Positions 18,361 through 27,974 are shown, numbered from the stretch's first letter. The stretch is DNA of 61,880 bases from Nitrospirota bacterium (GCA_016234115.1 JACRHD010000014.1:1-61880); one strand, 5' to 3'. Notes: generated from the sequence alone by a model not told the origin. Made by a program: numbers and translations.

Positions 18361-20349
18361 ATGGATGATAAGAAATCGGGAAGTCGGGACGGAGGGACCA
18401 TGACGATAACGAATTACAGGATCAGCGAGAAGGTCATTTATGACGCAGGCCTTCTGACCGAACACGATATTTATCTCTTCAGGGAGGGAAATTATTTCAG
18501 GCTTCATGAAAAGATGGGCGCGCACCTTATGAATGTAAACGGCATAAACGGCGTTCACTTTGCCGTATGGGCGCCCAATGCCGAAAGGGTTTCGGTGACC
18601 GGCGACTTCAACAGTTGGGACAGGGAATCACACCGCCTCATGCCGAGATGGGACGGCTCCGGCATATGGGAGGGGTTCATCCCGAATATGAAAAAAGGCG
18701 ATATTTACAAGTACCATATCATTTCCAAAGTTGACGGCTATAAGGTCGATAAGGGAGACCCCCTCGCCTTTTCCTGGGAATTGCCTCCCCGCACCGCCTC
18801 GGTCGTATGGGACCTGGAATATGAATGGAAAGACCGGGAATGGATGGCAGGCAGGCGCAAAATAAATTCCCTGAGCTCGCCGATTTCAATATATGAAGTC
18901 CATCCCGGTTCGTGGAGGCGGGTCCCTGAAGAAGGCAACAGGTATCTCACTTACCGCGAACTCGCGCATTACCTTGCGGACTATGTGAAAGAAACGGGGT
19001 TCACCCATGTCGAGTTCCTCCCGGTGATGGAGCACCCCTTCTACGGTTCATGGGGATACCAGACCGTGGGGTTCTTCGCCCCCACGAGCAGGTACGGGAC
19101 CCCGCAGGATTTCATGTACCTGATCGACCATCTCCACCAGAGCGGTATCGGCGTGATTCTTGACTGGGTGCCATCGCACTTTCCCACTGACCAGCACGGA
19201 CTGTCCTACTTCGACGGCACCCACCTGTACGAGCATCAGGACCCCAGGAAGGGCTATCACCCCGAGTGGAACAGTTCGATATTCAATCACGGGCGCAACG
19301 AGGTAAGAAACTTCCTCATCAGCAGCGCGCTGTTCTGGCTGGATTACTATCATATCGACGGCCTCAGGGTGGACGCTGTGGCATCCATGCTCTATCTCGA
19401 TTACGCGAGAAAAGAAGGCGAGTGGATACCGAACATCCACGGCGGCAAGGAAGACCTCGACGCCATAAGCTTCCTCAGGAGGTTGAACGAAATGGTCTAT
19501 GACGCCTATCCCGACGTGCAGACCTTTGCGGAGGAATCGACGTCCTGGCCGATGGTATCGCGCCCGGTATACGTCGGCGGACTCGGCTTCGGCATGAAGT
19601 GGAACATGGGCTGGATGCACGATACTCTCAAATATATTTCACATGAACCGGTCCACAGGAAATACTGCCACGACCGGCTCACCTTCAGCATCTGGTACGC
19701 GTTCTATGAAAATTTCGTCCTCCCTCTTTCTCACGACGAAGTCACGCACGGCAAAGGCTCCCTTATCGGGAAAATGCCGGGCCACGAGTGGCAGAAATGC
19801 GCAAACCTCAGGCTCCTCTTCGGATATATGTGGGGGCACCCGGGCAAGAAGCTCCTCTTTATGGGAGGGGAATTCGCACAGTGGAGAGAATGGGTGCATG
19901 AAGAGAGCCTTGAGTGGCACGCGCTGCAATACCACTTTCATCAGGGAGTGAAAAAATGGGTCACGGACCTCAACCGGTTCTACAGGAACGAGCCCGCTCT
20001 TTACGAGCTCGATTTTGCAAACGGCGGGTTTGAGTGGATAGATTTTCACAACTGGGAAGAGAGCGTGATCAGCTTTATACGGAAAGGGAAAGACACTGAA
20101 GATATCATTCTCGTTGTCTGTAATTTTACGCCTGTGCCGAGACTCAATTACAGGCTGGGGGTCCCGCGCGGCGGGTGGTGGAAGGAGGCGCTCAACAGTG
20201 ACGCCGGCATTTACGGCGGAAGCAACCTGGGCAATTCAGGAGGCGCGACGGCAGAGGAGATACCGTCTCACGGAAGGGGCCATTCGCTTTCGCTCACACT
20301 GCCGCCGCTTGGGGTGGTGTTTCTTAAAAGCCCGCGGGGCGGGTTTTAA
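18361..20349 (+). CDS. glgB: 1,4-alpha-glucan branching enzyme
   Basis: A 662-residue GH13 enzyme that makes alpha-1,6 branches in glycogen. An N-terminal CBM48 domain ([20 protein letters not shown]) is followed by the catalytic barrel with [19 protein letters not shown] (nucleophile Asp338), FAEESTSWP (acid Glu391) and LPLSHDEV. Two starts are plausible: 18361 (AAAGGTGAT upstream) and 18400 (GGAGGG upstream). No other glycogen genes are nearby. The stop codon lies inside a GC-rich palindrome (20336-20358) related to dispersed repeats. Confidence 0.93.
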   Translation: MDDKKSGSRDGGTMTITNYRISEKVIYDAGLLTEHDIYLFREGNYFRLHEKMGAHLMNVNGINGVHFAVWAPNAERVSVTGDFNSWDRESHRLMPRWDGSGIWEGFIPNMKKGDIYKYHIISKVDGYKVDKGDPLAFSWELPPRTASVVWDLEYEWKDREWMAGRRKINSLSSPISIYEVHPGSWRRVPEEGNRYLTYRELAHYLADYVKETGFTHVEFLPVMEHPFYGSWGYQTVGFFAPTSRYGTPQDFMYLIDHLHQSGIGVILDWVPSHFPTDQHGLSYFDGTHLYEHQDPRKGYHPEWNSSIFNHGRNEVRNFLISSALFWLDYYHIDGLRVDAVASMLYLDYARKEGEWIPNIHGGKEDLDAISFLRRLNEMVYDAYPDVQTFAEESTSWPMVSRPVYVGGLGFGMKWNMGWMHDTLKYISHEPVHRKYCHDRLTFSIWYAFYENFVLPLSHDEVTHGKGSLIGKMPGHEWQKCANLRLLFGYMWGHPGKKLLFMGGEFAQWREWVHEESLEWHALQYHFHQGVKKWVTDLNRFYRNEPALYELDFANGGFEWIDFHNWEESVISFIRKGKDTEDIILVVCNFTPVPRLNYRLGVPRGGWWKEALNSDAGIYGGSNLGNSGGATAEEIPSHGRGHSLSLTLPPLGVVFLKSPRGGF

Positions 20350-20358
20350 ACCCGCCCC
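20336..20358. repeat. GC-rich palindrome at the end of glgB
   Basis: GGGGCGGGTTT and its exact complement around one base. It encodes the last residues and stop of glgB. The same class of hairpin occurs at 21301-21333. It could also act as a terminator. The 20350-20609 spacer holds nothing else clear. Confidence 0.6.
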
Positions 20359-20609
20359 TGCATGAGGAACAATTTAAAATCCGCAGCCCAATCCGCGGGC
20401 GATCACAGGATAGATTTAATAATCGTCAAACGCGCCCTGCACACTCTGTTGTTCTTTGGCCGAATCGCTCTGAAAAGTCGCATTGCCCGCGACAGGTCCG
20501 CTCGCCCTATCAAAAATAACATCATCAAGACGTCGTTCCCATCCCCGGTTGCCGCCGCCCCGTCTTCCTTTGCCGAATTAGGGAGCTATGAGTATTATAT
20601 AGAGTATTC

Positions 20610-21353
20610 ATGAAACAGCAGATCGACTCTCTAAGAAGGGAACTAAAGAAAAATGCCGATCCGGAGCGGGCTGTTCAGGAAAAGCGATACCTGAAAAGTC
20701 CGTACAAATTCTTCGGCACATCACTGCCGTTAGCGGACCGGATAGCAAAGGAATTCAGGAAGACTCACGACGATGCAAGCCGTGACTGTATATTGGGGCT
20801 CGCGCAAAAGTTATGGGCTTCAAAATATCATGACGAAAAAAGGCTCGGACTGAGGTTACTCCAGTTCTACCCGGAGTACCTCGACCTTTCCGTAATGCCT
20901 GTGCTCGAAGGGATGCTCTCGCAGTCGCCGACATGGGACCTTGTTGATGATATATCGATCCACCTTGTAAGCGAGGTCCTTGAGAAAGATAAGAAGGCGT
21001 TCAGCTATCTGAAGAAGTGGAGCAGGTCTGATAACTTCTGGATGAGGCGGGCGTCGTTGATTTCACAGATACTCCTGTTCAGACAGAACAAGGGCGACAA
21101 GAAACTTTTTTTTGAATTTGCGGAGCGCATGATTACGGAGAAGGAGTTCTTCATCAGAAAGGCCATAGGCTGGGGTCTCAGGGAGATGTCGAAGACCGAC
21201 CCTGAAGGCGCGTTCCGCTTCCTGATAAAGGTCCGCGACAGGGCCTCCGGGCTTACGCTTCGGGAAGGGGCCAAGAGGCTGCCTGAAGATAAAAAGGCGC
21301 GTGTAGGGGCGACCCGGCGGGTCGCCCCTACACGGTGTCGTATATGGTCATAA
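20610..21353 (+). CDS. AlkD-like DNA alkylation repair protein
   Basis: A 247-residue alpha-helical HEAT-like protein. Family landmarks include LWASKYHDEKRLGLRLL, TWDLVDDI (the Trp and catalytic-type Asp), NFWMRRASLI (Arg) and FIRKAIGWGLREM (Trp). AlkD enzymes remove bulky 3- and 7-alkylpurines without base flipping. The natural C-terminus ends near residue 228; the last about 18 residues (ARVGATRRVAPT...) are encoded by a dispersed hairpin at 21301-21333 that has been inserted in frame. The following gene begins inside this tail. Confidence 0.82.
   Translation: MKQQIDSLRRELKKNADPERAVQEKRYLKSPYKFFGTSLPLADRIAKEFRKTHDDASRDCILGLAQKLWASKYHDEKRLGLRLLQFYPEYLDLSVMPVLEGMLSQSPTWDLVDDISIHLVSEVLEKDKKAFSYLKKWSRSDNFWMRRASLISQILLFRQNKGDKKLFFEFAERMITEKEFFIRKAIGWGLREMSKTDPEGAFRFLIKVRDRASGLTLREGAKRLPEDKKARVGATRRVAPTRCRIWS
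21301..21333. repeat. Perfect 16-bp-arm hairpin repeat
   Basis: GTGTAGGGGCGACCCG and its exact complement around a single G. It is a palindromic repeat of the REP type that here supplies the C-terminal codons of the AlkD-like gene. Confidence 0.75.
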
Positions 21354-22231
21354 AGGCAATTAAGGGAGATGTGAAAGCAAGGGTATTGCTCGCGCTGCTT
21401 GCGGTCTATTTCTCATGGGGTTCGACATATCTGGCGATACGGATAGCGCTGAAGAGTCTTCCGCCTTTCTTCATGATGGGGATACGGTTCTTCGTCGTGG
21501 GGGCGGGGCTTTATATCTTCCTGAGGATGAGGGGCGACCGGCCGCCCGACCGTTCACAGTGGATAAACTCCTCTTTGATAGGAGGACTTCTGTTATTAGG
21601 CGGTAGCGGCGGAGTCGCGTATGCCGAACAGTGGATTTCATCAGGACTTGCGGCTTTGATGATCGCGACTACCCCGCTGTGGACGGTATTGTTCTCCGGG
21701 ATATGGAAGCACAGACCCACCCGGCTCGAATGGACAGGGCTTATACTCGGTTTCGCGGGGGTCGCGATATTGAATCTCGAAGCCGATCTTAAAGGCAACC
21801 CTGCCGGAGCAATCGCATTGATGCTTGCGGCAATGTCCTGGGCCTTCGGCTCGGCATGGAGCCGTCAGATATCGCTTCCTTCGGGAATGATGGCGAGCGC
21901 GGCAGAGATGATTACCGGGGGCGCGCTGGTACTTTTAGTCAGTCTGTTTGCCGGTGAAAGAATAAGCGGGGTCCCGACATGGGATTCAGTCGCCGCCGTG
22001 CTTTATCTGGCGATCTTCGGATCGCTGGTGGGGTTTATCGCCTACATGTACCTGCTCGATAAAGTGCGTCCCGCTCTTGCGACGAGTTACGCGTATGTAA
22101 ACCCGATAATCGCGATCATATTGGGCGTATGGTTTGCCGGAGAAACGATCAATGCGGAAGGTGTCGCCGCGATGGTTGTAATACTCGCCGGCGTCGTCCT
22201 GGTGGTAATGGGGCAAAGAGGGCAAAGGTAG
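21335..22231 (+). CDS. EamA/DMT-family transporter (YedA-like)
   Basis: 298 residues with about ten membrane segments in two EamA halves. FSWGSTYLAIRIAL, AEQWISSGLAALMIATTPLWT and LATSYAYVNPIIAIILGVWFAGE are typical. These export amino acids or other metabolites; the substrate is unknown. The start is uncertain: GTG 21335, ATG 21344 and GTG 21371 are possible, none with a well-spaced ribosome-binding site, and the gene overlaps the tail of the AlkD-like gene, suggesting coupling. Confidence 0.85.
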   Translation: MSYMVIKAIKGDVKARVLLALLAVYFSWGSTYLAIRIALKSLPPFFMMGIRFFVVGAGLYIFLRMRGDRPPDRSQWINSSLIGGLLLLGGSGGVAYAEQWISSGLAALMIATTPLWTVLFSGIWKHRPTRLEWTGLILGFAGVAILNLEADLKGNPAGAIALMLAAMSWAFGSAWSRQISLPSGMMASAAEMITGGALVLLVSLFAGERISGVPTWDSVAAVLYLAIFGSLVGFIAYMYLLDKVRPALATSYAYVNPIIAIILGVWFAGETINAEGVAAMVVILAGVVLVVMGQRGQR

Positions 22232-22437
22232 ATGGAACAATCCGGCGACTGATGTTTTTTTAATACTGGGCGACAGTATTTTTCTTCAATCGGTTCCATT
22301 CTAAACAATACGTAACATTCAGCAAGTTAATACATTTCAACGATAGCCAACAATATTGTCATCTCTTCAATTTAAGGTTTCCTTTAAGGAAAATACCAAC
22401 AAGATCGTTGCCAACATAATTGTTTGCTAATTCTTAT

Positions 22438-22466
22438 CGGCTTTACTTAAAGCCGTTCTATTTTTT
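22438..22466 (+). terminator. Terminator-like hairpin upstream of the MBOAT gene
   Basis: CGGCTTT and AAAGCCG form a 7-bp stem with loop ACTT, followed by TTCTATTTTTT. A second stem (TTTCC with GGAAA) lies about 60 bases before it. This AT-rich 288-bp spacer could hold a small RNA or an attenuated leader for the acylation operon. Confidence 0.5.
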
Positions 22467-22519
22467 AAACTAATACAAGTTTGTTCTTTGCTGTCCGGAC
22501 CGGCTGAAACGCGTCATAA

Positions 22520-23938
22520 ATGTTATTTAACAGTTATACATACCTTGTTTTCCTCCTCATCGTATATCTCCTTTATCGTATATTAAAGCACCGGCAGCAG
22601 AATTATATGCTGCTGATCGCCGGTTATGTCTTTTACGGGTTCTGGTCCGTCAAATTTCTCAGCCTTATCCTGTTTTCAACCATCGTGGACTTTCAATTCG
22701 GGAAGCTTATAGCGGAGGCGCGCGGGGTAGACGATACCAGGAAAAGGAGGCTGCTGATCGTCAGCATAGTCATCAACCTCGGCCTGCTCGGGTTCTTCAA
22801 GTACTACGATTTCTTCGCCTCTTCTTTAGTCGATCTGGCCGCGGTATTCGGCATGAATCTTTCCCTGCCGTTACTGAAGGTCATCCTCCCCGTGGGCCTC
22901 TCTTTTTACACATTTCAATCCATGACATACACAATAGACATCTACAGGGGGAGACTGGAGCCCGCGCGAAATTTTTTCGATTATGCCCTGGTAGTCGCTT
23001 TCTTCCCACAGCTCGTGGCCGGACCAATCGAACGCGCCGCCCGCATGTTGCCGCAAATGACGTCCGGGCGCGTAATTGATTGGGACAAAACCAGACTCGG
23101 CTTGTGGCTGATAGTCGTCGGCCTTTTCAAGAAGGCTGTTATAGCGGACAACCTTTCGCTTATCGCCAACGACGTCTTCAACAATATCGAGGCGCACAAC
23201 GGCCTTTATGTCCTGACCGGAATATACGCCTTTGCCTTTCAGATATATTGCGATTTCTCGGGATACTCGGACATCGCCAGGGGCACCGCCAGGCTCCTGG
23301 GGTTCGAACTGATGGTGAACTTCAACCAGCCGTACCTGGCGACCAATCCCCAGGACTTCTGGCGTCGCTGGCATATCAGTCTCTCCACATGGCTCCGTGA
23401 TTACCTGTATATCCCGTTAGGCGGCAAAGAGAACAAAGTATACCGGAACCTGATGATTACGATGCTGCTGGGGGGCCTCTGGCACGGCGCTGCGATGCAT
23501 TTTGTCGTCTGGGGGGCCTTTCACGGCGCTCTGCTGGCGGCTTACAGGTATCTCAGACCCGTCTGGGGCAAAATGGAAAACCTGTTCGGCGATCACAAGA
23601 AACTGTGGCGCGTCGTATGCATCGGTTTCATGTTTCACATTACCTGTATCGGCTGGATTTTTTTCCGCGTCAATACTCTCTCGGACGCCTCACTGATTTT
23701 TTCAAAGCTGTTCGAGTTCGCCGTACCGTCGCCGCCTGAAGCAAAAGCGGCCTTACTGCTGATTTTCCTGTCCGTACCGCTTCTTGTGATGCACCTTTTC
23801 GATGAATGCAATGATAATTGCTATATCTATAAAAGAGCCCCGTACTGGCTAAAGGCCAATGTCATGGCATTTTTGATGCTCATGATTACGTTCTGGAGCG
23901 CCCATGATAATATTCCCTTTATATATTTCCAGTTTTAG
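22520..23938 (+). CDS. MBOAT-family O-acyltransferase (AlgI-like)
   Basis: A 472-residue polytopic membrane protein. The MBOAT core is FFPQLVAGPIERA, YCDFSGYSDIARGTARLLGF, then FWRRWHISLSTWLRDYLYIPLGG and LLGGLWHGAAMHFVVWG, with the catalytic-type His in the last motif. AlgI-like proteins move acetyl groups across the inner membrane to a periplasmic acetyltransferase acting on a polysaccharide. Twelve bases downstream begins the first of two SGNH-type proteins, the expected partners. There is no clear ribosome-binding site. Confidence 0.88.
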   Translation: MLFNSYTYLVFLLIVYLLYRILKHRQQNYMLLIAGYVFYGFWSVKFLSLILFSTIVDFQFGKLIAEARGVDDTRKRRLLIVSIVINLGLLGFFKYYDFFASSLVDLAAVFGMNLSLPLLKVILPVGLSFYTFQSMTYTIDIYRGRLEPARNFFDYALVVAFFPQLVAGPIERAARMLPQMTSGRVIDWDKTRLGLWLIVVGLFKKAVIADNLSLIANDVFNNIEAHNGLYVLTGIYAFAFQIYCDFSGYSDIARGTARLLGFELMVNFNQPYLATNPQDFWRRWHISLSTWLRDYLYIPLGGKENKVYRNLMITMLLGGLWHGAAMHFVVWGAFHGALLAAYRYLRPVWGKMENLFGDHKKLWRVVCIGFMFHITCIGWIFFRVNTLSDASLIFSKLFEFAVPSPPEAKAALLLIFLSVPLLVMHLFDECNDNCYIYKRAPYWLKANVMAFLMLMITFWSAHDNIPFIYFQF

Positions 23939-23950
23939 GAATAGCAATAC

Positions 23951-25024
23951 ATGAGACTGAATTTTATACTCAAGGCGACCGGCTTATTATTATTTTTGAC
24001 AATTCAATTCTTTGCCCTTGAGCTCTTTGAAAAAGTCTACTACCAGTTTGAAGAAAGATATATGGTGGGAAAGGAGAGGCTGAAGGACAGGTCGTTAATC
24101 AACATAGCGAACCCCGCAATATACAGATTGACGTTTCCGGAAAGTGAGGATGAACCACTCTACAGGGAGGACGGGTTCGGCTTCAGACCGTGGAACATCG
24201 ATTACGAGGTAAAGCGCGGCAAACGCTTTTTATTCGTCGGGTCCGTCTCAATGGGCTTCGGAACTGGCGTGACCGTCGATAAGAATTTCCCTTCGGTATT
24301 TTTCAGCGAGCTTAAAAAATTGAGGCCCTCGGCCCCCTTTGAGGTAATCAACGCCAACAGGGGCGAGTTGTCCCTTTCAGCGACTTTCCATGAGCTGCAG
24401 GACGTCCTGTTTACAAAGTTCAGGCCCGACGTCGTCGTTCTGGGGACCCACAGGCCTATCGACGGATATCCCCGAAACGAAGGGCGCACTTTAGAGGAAA
24501 GGATATTCGGCAACCGTCAGAAAGAAGCCTACCGCCATGAAGTAAAGAAAGGAGACATGTTGTTTACTTACAAACTGGACCATTCGGATTTCTGGAAGGA
24601 GCTGCACGTAAAAAGTCTCCTGATGGCGAAGCTGCTTACTTATCTCGATTTAAAGATGTTTGAAACACTCTGCTCCATGAAAGGATGCGACAGTGAGACC
24701 GTCGATTATGCAGGCTACCTGTATGACCTGCATGAGTTTCTCGCCCGGCGCGGCATTCCGCTGATCGTTGTGGAGCTCGTCGACCGCCAGATAAATTATG
24801 CCCAAAAGGTGAGTGTCGTCAACAGTCACGTAAGAGAATCGTGCGGCGAATTGGGGGTCCCTTATCTTTCAATCGCCGAATTGAGACCCATTTGGTCCTA
24901 TACGTGGGTGGCCGGACATCACTATTCCGCAAAGTCGAACCGGTTGATAGGGGGCGATATCGCAAAATGGGCGGATGAAATATTAGATGAAAATTTTCAG
25001 TTGAAGCGGAGGGGCCTGAAATGA
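23951..25024 (+). CDS. SGNH-like protein, likely O-acetyltransferase partner
   Basis: 357 residues with one N-terminal membrane anchor (LLLFLTIQFFALELF). FVGSVSMGFGTGV occupies the place of the GDS block, keeping the Ser but not the preceding Asp. A late HHYSAKSNRLIGGDIA resembles the DxxH catalytic block. It is predicted to be periplasmic and anchored. By position it works with the MBOAT upstream, like AlgJ/AlgX. It overlaps the next gene by 4 bp (ATGA), so the two are coupled. Confidence 0.65.
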   Translation: MRLNFILKATGLLLFLTIQFFALELFEKVYYQFEERYMVGKERLKDRSLINIANPAIYRLTFPESEDEPLYREDGFGFRPWNIDYEVKRGKRFLFVGSVSMGFGTGVTVDKNFPSVFFSELKKLRPSAPFEVINANRGELSLSATFHELQDVLFTKFRPDVVVLGTHRPIDGYPRNEGRTLEERIFGNRQKEAYRHEVKKGDMLFTYKLDHSDFWKELHVKSLLMAKLLTYLDLKMFETLCSMKGCDSETVDYAGYLYDLHEFLARRGIPLIVVELVDRQINYAQKVSVVNSHVRESCGELGVPYLSIAELRPIWSYTWVAGHHYSAKSNRLIGGDIAKWADEILDENFQLKRRGLK

Positions 25025-26190
25025 AAGACCGGAGACCGTTCAAGAAGATCCTGCAGGACCTTCTCGTGCTTTTTGTTACGTGTATGCTGCTTCTGGGAGT
25101 ATCTGAAATCTTCCTGAGGGCTTACAATCCCTTTGAGTTCAGGGTCAAGGGGAACAAAATAATATTGCCGGTCAACAAAAAATATACTTTAACCAATGAC
25201 AGGACGGACAAGCTCGACGCAACCATAATTCATACCAAGAACTCTTTGGGGTTCAGGGGCGAAAATCCGCCGGCGGACTTCAAAAGTTATCTGTCCGTCA
25301 TGACTGTCGGGGGCAGCACCACCGAATGTTTTCTTATATCCGACGGAAAGACATGGACCGACATTTTAGGAGAGAAACTCAAAGGCAATTTCGGGCGGAC
25401 ATGGATCAATAACGCGGGACTGGACGGTCAGTCGTCCCTGGGGCACATTGTGTTAATGGAAGATTATCTCGTAAAAATAAGACCCAGGGTCATTTTATTT
25501 CTGATCGGTTCAAACGACAGGGAAAACCGGACGGAATTCAATCAATATGAAAAAAGCATGGTGATGCAGGCGAACAAGTCACGCGGCGTTAAAGCGCTCC
25601 TCAGTTCGCTTGCGGACCATTCCGAGGTAGTCGGGGCCGCAATTAATTTCTACAGATATATTAAGTCCCGCAATATGGGGTTGACTCACGGGATGGAGGA
25701 TTACAAAACGCTGCCGGTTATGGAAATGTCCGAAGACATGATGAACGACGCCAGGCAGGAGATGAAGAAGATCAATTATGACCGCCTCAGGGAAAGATTG
25801 CTGAAGCTCATCAGGTTATCAAGGGACAATGGGACAGAACCCGTTTTTATAACGCAGCCTACTCTTTTCGGCAATGCCGTAGACGATGTAACCGGCATAG
25901 ATTTATCAAAAGTCAAATCGTCGGAGGACTCCCCTGGAGTGCTTGTCTGGGAGCGCCTGGAGATGGTCAACGATGTAATCAGACAGGTCGGGGAAAAAGA
26001 GAAGGTCCCGGTTATAGACTTATCAATTTTATTGCCCAAAAGCTCAAGATATTACTATGACTTTCTCCATTACTCAAATGAAGGCAATGAAAAGGTGGCG
26101 GACATTATATATGAAGAACTCTGCCCTTATTTGACTGAAAAATACGGCGAATATTCAACTAAGGCCTGCAATACTCCGGAAACAAAATAA
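25021..26190 (+). CDS. SGNH/GDSL-hydrolase-like protein
   Basis: 389 residues with an N-terminal membrane anchor (LLVLFVTCMLLLGVSEIFL). The hydrolase blocks are clear: TVGGSTTECF (block I Ser), NAGLDGQSS, FLIGSND (block III Gly-x-Asn-Asp) and YDFLHYSNEGNEKVADII (Asp-x-x-His). It is probably a periplasmic acyltransferase or esterase acting on the same glycan as the upstream pair. It ends the three-gene operon and meets thrC tail to tail. Confidence 0.75.
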   Translation: MKDRRPFKKILQDLLVLFVTCMLLLGVSEIFLRAYNPFEFRVKGNKIILPVNKKYTLTNDRTDKLDATIIHTKNSLGFRGENPPADFKSYLSVMTVGGSTTECFLISDGKTWTDILGEKLKGNFGRTWINNAGLDGQSSLGHIVLMEDYLVKIRPRVILFLIGSNDRENRTEFNQYEKSMVMQANKSRGVKALLSSLADHSEVVGAAINFYRYIKSRNMGLTHGMEDYKTLPVMEMSEDMMNDARQEMKKINYDRLRERLLKLIRLSRDNGTEPVFITQPTLFGNAVDDVTGIDLSKVKSSEDSPGVLVWERLEMVNDVIRQVGEKEKVPVIDLSILLPKSSRYYYDFLHYSNEGNEKVADIIYEELCPYLTEKYGEYSTKACNTPETK

Positions 26191-26242
26191 TCGGACGGCG
26201 TCAGGCCCTGTTCTTTCGCTGCAAATCGCCTCCTGTTTCACG

Positions 26243-27313
26243 TTATATGCAGCACCCTTTCAGCGTGTCTTCCAATGCGGCGAGGTCGGCCTTTATCCTG
26301 ACCGGCTCTGAGGACACCTTCAGGGCAATGTCGGGGTCTTTCAGCCCGTGGCCGGTAAGGGTACAGACTATAGTGTCTCCCGCCCTGAAATAATTCTGCT
26401 TCGACAGCTTGATTACACCCGCCAGCGACGCCGCAGAAGCAGGCTCACAGAAGACCCCTTCCTTTGACGCGATATATTTATACGCCTCTATGATTTCATC
26501 ATCCGTAACGGGACCGATCATACCCCCGGATTCATCTCTTGCGGCCAACGCGCCTTTCCAGCTTGCGGGGTTGCCGATCCTGATGGCCGTGGCGATTGTC
26601 TCGGGCCCTGCAACAGGATGTCCCAGCACTATAGGCGCTGCGCCTGCCGCCTGGAAACCTATCATCTTCGGCAGGCCGCTTGTCCTGCCCGCCGCCATAT
26701 ATTCTTTATAACCTTTCCAGCAGGCTGTAATATTCCCTGCGTTGCCGACAGGCAGGGCATGATAAACAGGCGGCCTGCCCAACTGGTCGCAAACCTCAAA
26801 GGCCGCAGTCTTCTGACCTTCTATCCTGAAGGGGTTCAGGGAATTCACGAGCACAATGGGGTACTTTGCGACAATCTCCTTCACCATGTTCAGCGCTTCG
26901 TCGAAATTGCCGTCGATCTGTATCACCATTGCGCCGTGTATCATCGCCTGGGCGAGCTTGCCCATTGCTATCTTGCCTTCAGGGATGATGACGATGCACG
27001 ATATGCCGGCCCTTGCCGAATACGCGGACGCGGACGCCGAAGTATTGCCTGTTGACGCGCAGATTACGGCTTTTGCGTTCTCCTCCGCGGCCTTTGATAT
27101 GGCGAGCGTCATCCCCCGGTCCTTGAATGAGCCGGTGGGATTGGCCCCCTCGAATTTAAAATATACGTCGACTTCTTCTTTAATTATTTCCCTGATATGG
27201 GCGGCCCTTAAAAGGGGGGTGTTCCCCTCATTGAGGGTAATGACGGGTGTTTTTTCGTTTACAGGCAGGAACGTCCGGTATTGATTAATCAGACCATGCC
27301 AGGGCTGCGTCAT
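26243..27313 (-). CDS. thrC: Threonine synthase
   Basis: A 356-residue PLP enzyme that makes threonine from O-phosphohomoserine. The PLP Lys is in NPTGSFKDRGM; ASTGNTSASASAY and ALPVGNAGNITA bind the cofactor phosphate; NEGNTPLLRA is the N-terminal landmark. It is the short form without a zinc ribbon. Its start overlaps the stop of the NIL gene by one base, so it is the last gene of the minus-strand cluster. A second ThrC-like gene is at 28070. Confidence 0.9.
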   Translation of the reverse strand: MTQPWHGLINQYRTFLPVNEKTPVITLNEGNTPLLRAAHIREIIKEEVDVYFKFEGANPTGSFKDRGMTLAISKAAEENAKAVICASTGNTSASASAYSARAGISCIVIIPEGKIAMGKLAQAMIHGAMVIQIDGNFDEALNMVKEIVAKYPIVLVNSLNPFRIEGQKTAAFEVCDQLGRPPVYHALPVGNAGNITACWKGYKEYMAAGRTSGLPKMIGFQAAGAAPIVLGHPVAGPETIATAIRIGNPASWKGALAARDESGGMIGPVTDDEIIEAYKYIASKEGVFCEPASAASLAGVIKLSKQNYFRAGDTIVCTLTGHGLKDPDIALKVSSEPVRIKADLAALEDTLKGCCI

Positions 27314-27549
27314 TATTCGATTATGTCGCCTTCCACGAGCTCGACGTCTATGCCCCTCATCCTCAGAGACTCTATCCCCTTATCGATGTTTTCCTGTAAA
27401 CCTTCCAGCTCCAGGATCATCTCGCCGACGGTTTCCGTCACGCGGGCCCTCCTGATATTCGGCATGATGTCGAACTTCTTCGCCATTGTGAATATCACCG
27501 GCTCCCTTATGAGATGCGGCGGGAACGTCAGCTTTACTCTCGTCTTCAT
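27313..27549 (-). CDS. Free-standing NIL-domain protein
   Basis: A 78-residue protein consisting of a single NIL domain (LTFPPHLIREPVIFTMAKKF ... MILELEGLQENIDKGIESLRMRG). This ferredoxin-like fold is better known at the C-terminus of MetN importers and next to ferredoxin domains in homocysteine-forming systems. It lacks Cys residues, so it is not itself a ferredoxin. Sitting between the sulfur-carrier gene and thrC, it may be a regulatory or assembly partner in sulfur amino-acid synthesis. Confidence 0.8.
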   Translation of the reverse strand: MKTRVKLTFPPHLIREPVIFTMAKKFDIMPNIRRARVTETVGEMILELEGLQENIDKGIESLRMRGIDVELVEGDIIE

Positions 27550-27570
27550 AATGGTCTCCCCTTTGGACAG

Positions 27571-27623
27571 CGATCAGCAATCAGCAGTCAGCTTTCAGCG
27601 GCTGATCGCTGATTGCTGATCGC
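27571..27623. repeat. CGATCAGCAATCAGC inverted repeat
   Basis: AGCGATCAGCAATCAGC faces GCTGATTGCTGATCGCT across about 20 bases that contain a further CAGTCAGCTTTCAGC. It is a hairpin spacer between the sulfur-carrier and NIL genes, without an open frame. Confidence 0.7.
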
Positions 27624-27626
27624 TAT

Positions 27627-27902
27627 TTATATTCCTCCGGCAATCGCAGGGACTATGGAAACTTCGTCGCCGTCTTTCACTACGGTTGCTTCGTTTTCAA
27701 GGAACCTCACGTCTTCTTCATTAACATATACGTTGACAAACCTTCTGAGTTTTCCGCCTTCCGATATTCTCTCTCCGAGTCCGGGGTACCTGCCGTCAAG
27801 GGTATTAATGAGAGATATAATGGTGCCGGCCTCGCCTTCGACTTCATCCTTCCCCTGTGTCAGTCTCTGAAGGGGGACGGGTATTTTCACCTTTACTGCC
27901 AT
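27627..27902 (-). CDS. MoaD/ThiS-family sulfur-carrier protein with one residue after GG
   Basis: A 91-residue ubiquitin-fold carrier (VKIPVPLQRLTQGKDEVEGE ... VNVYVNEEDVRFLENE ... GDEVSIVPAIAGGI). MoaD, ThiS and CysO carriers normally end in Gly-Gly, which is adenylated and turned into a thiocarboxylate; this one ends Gly-Gly-Ile. Carriers with extra C-terminal residues, such as QbsE and the homocysteine carrier of Wolinella, are first trimmed by a JAMM protease. No such protease gene is in the window. A MoeB-like activating enzyme is close by. Confidence 0.85.
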   Translation of the reverse strand: MAVKVKIPVPLQRLTQGKDEVEGEAGTIISLINTLDGRYPGLGERISEGGKLRRFVNVYVNEEDVRFLENEATVVKDGDEVSIVPAIAGGI

Positions 27903-27974
27903 TCTCTGTTCCTCCTTATAAAATGTATATTTTAAAAATCTCCCCTTACCGCTGCTTAAGGCACCTACTGTTGG

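Noticed and set aside
20362-20613. 83-codon frame after glgB
   Set aside because: No ribosome-binding site, low-quality sequence, starts inside the glgB palindrome tail.
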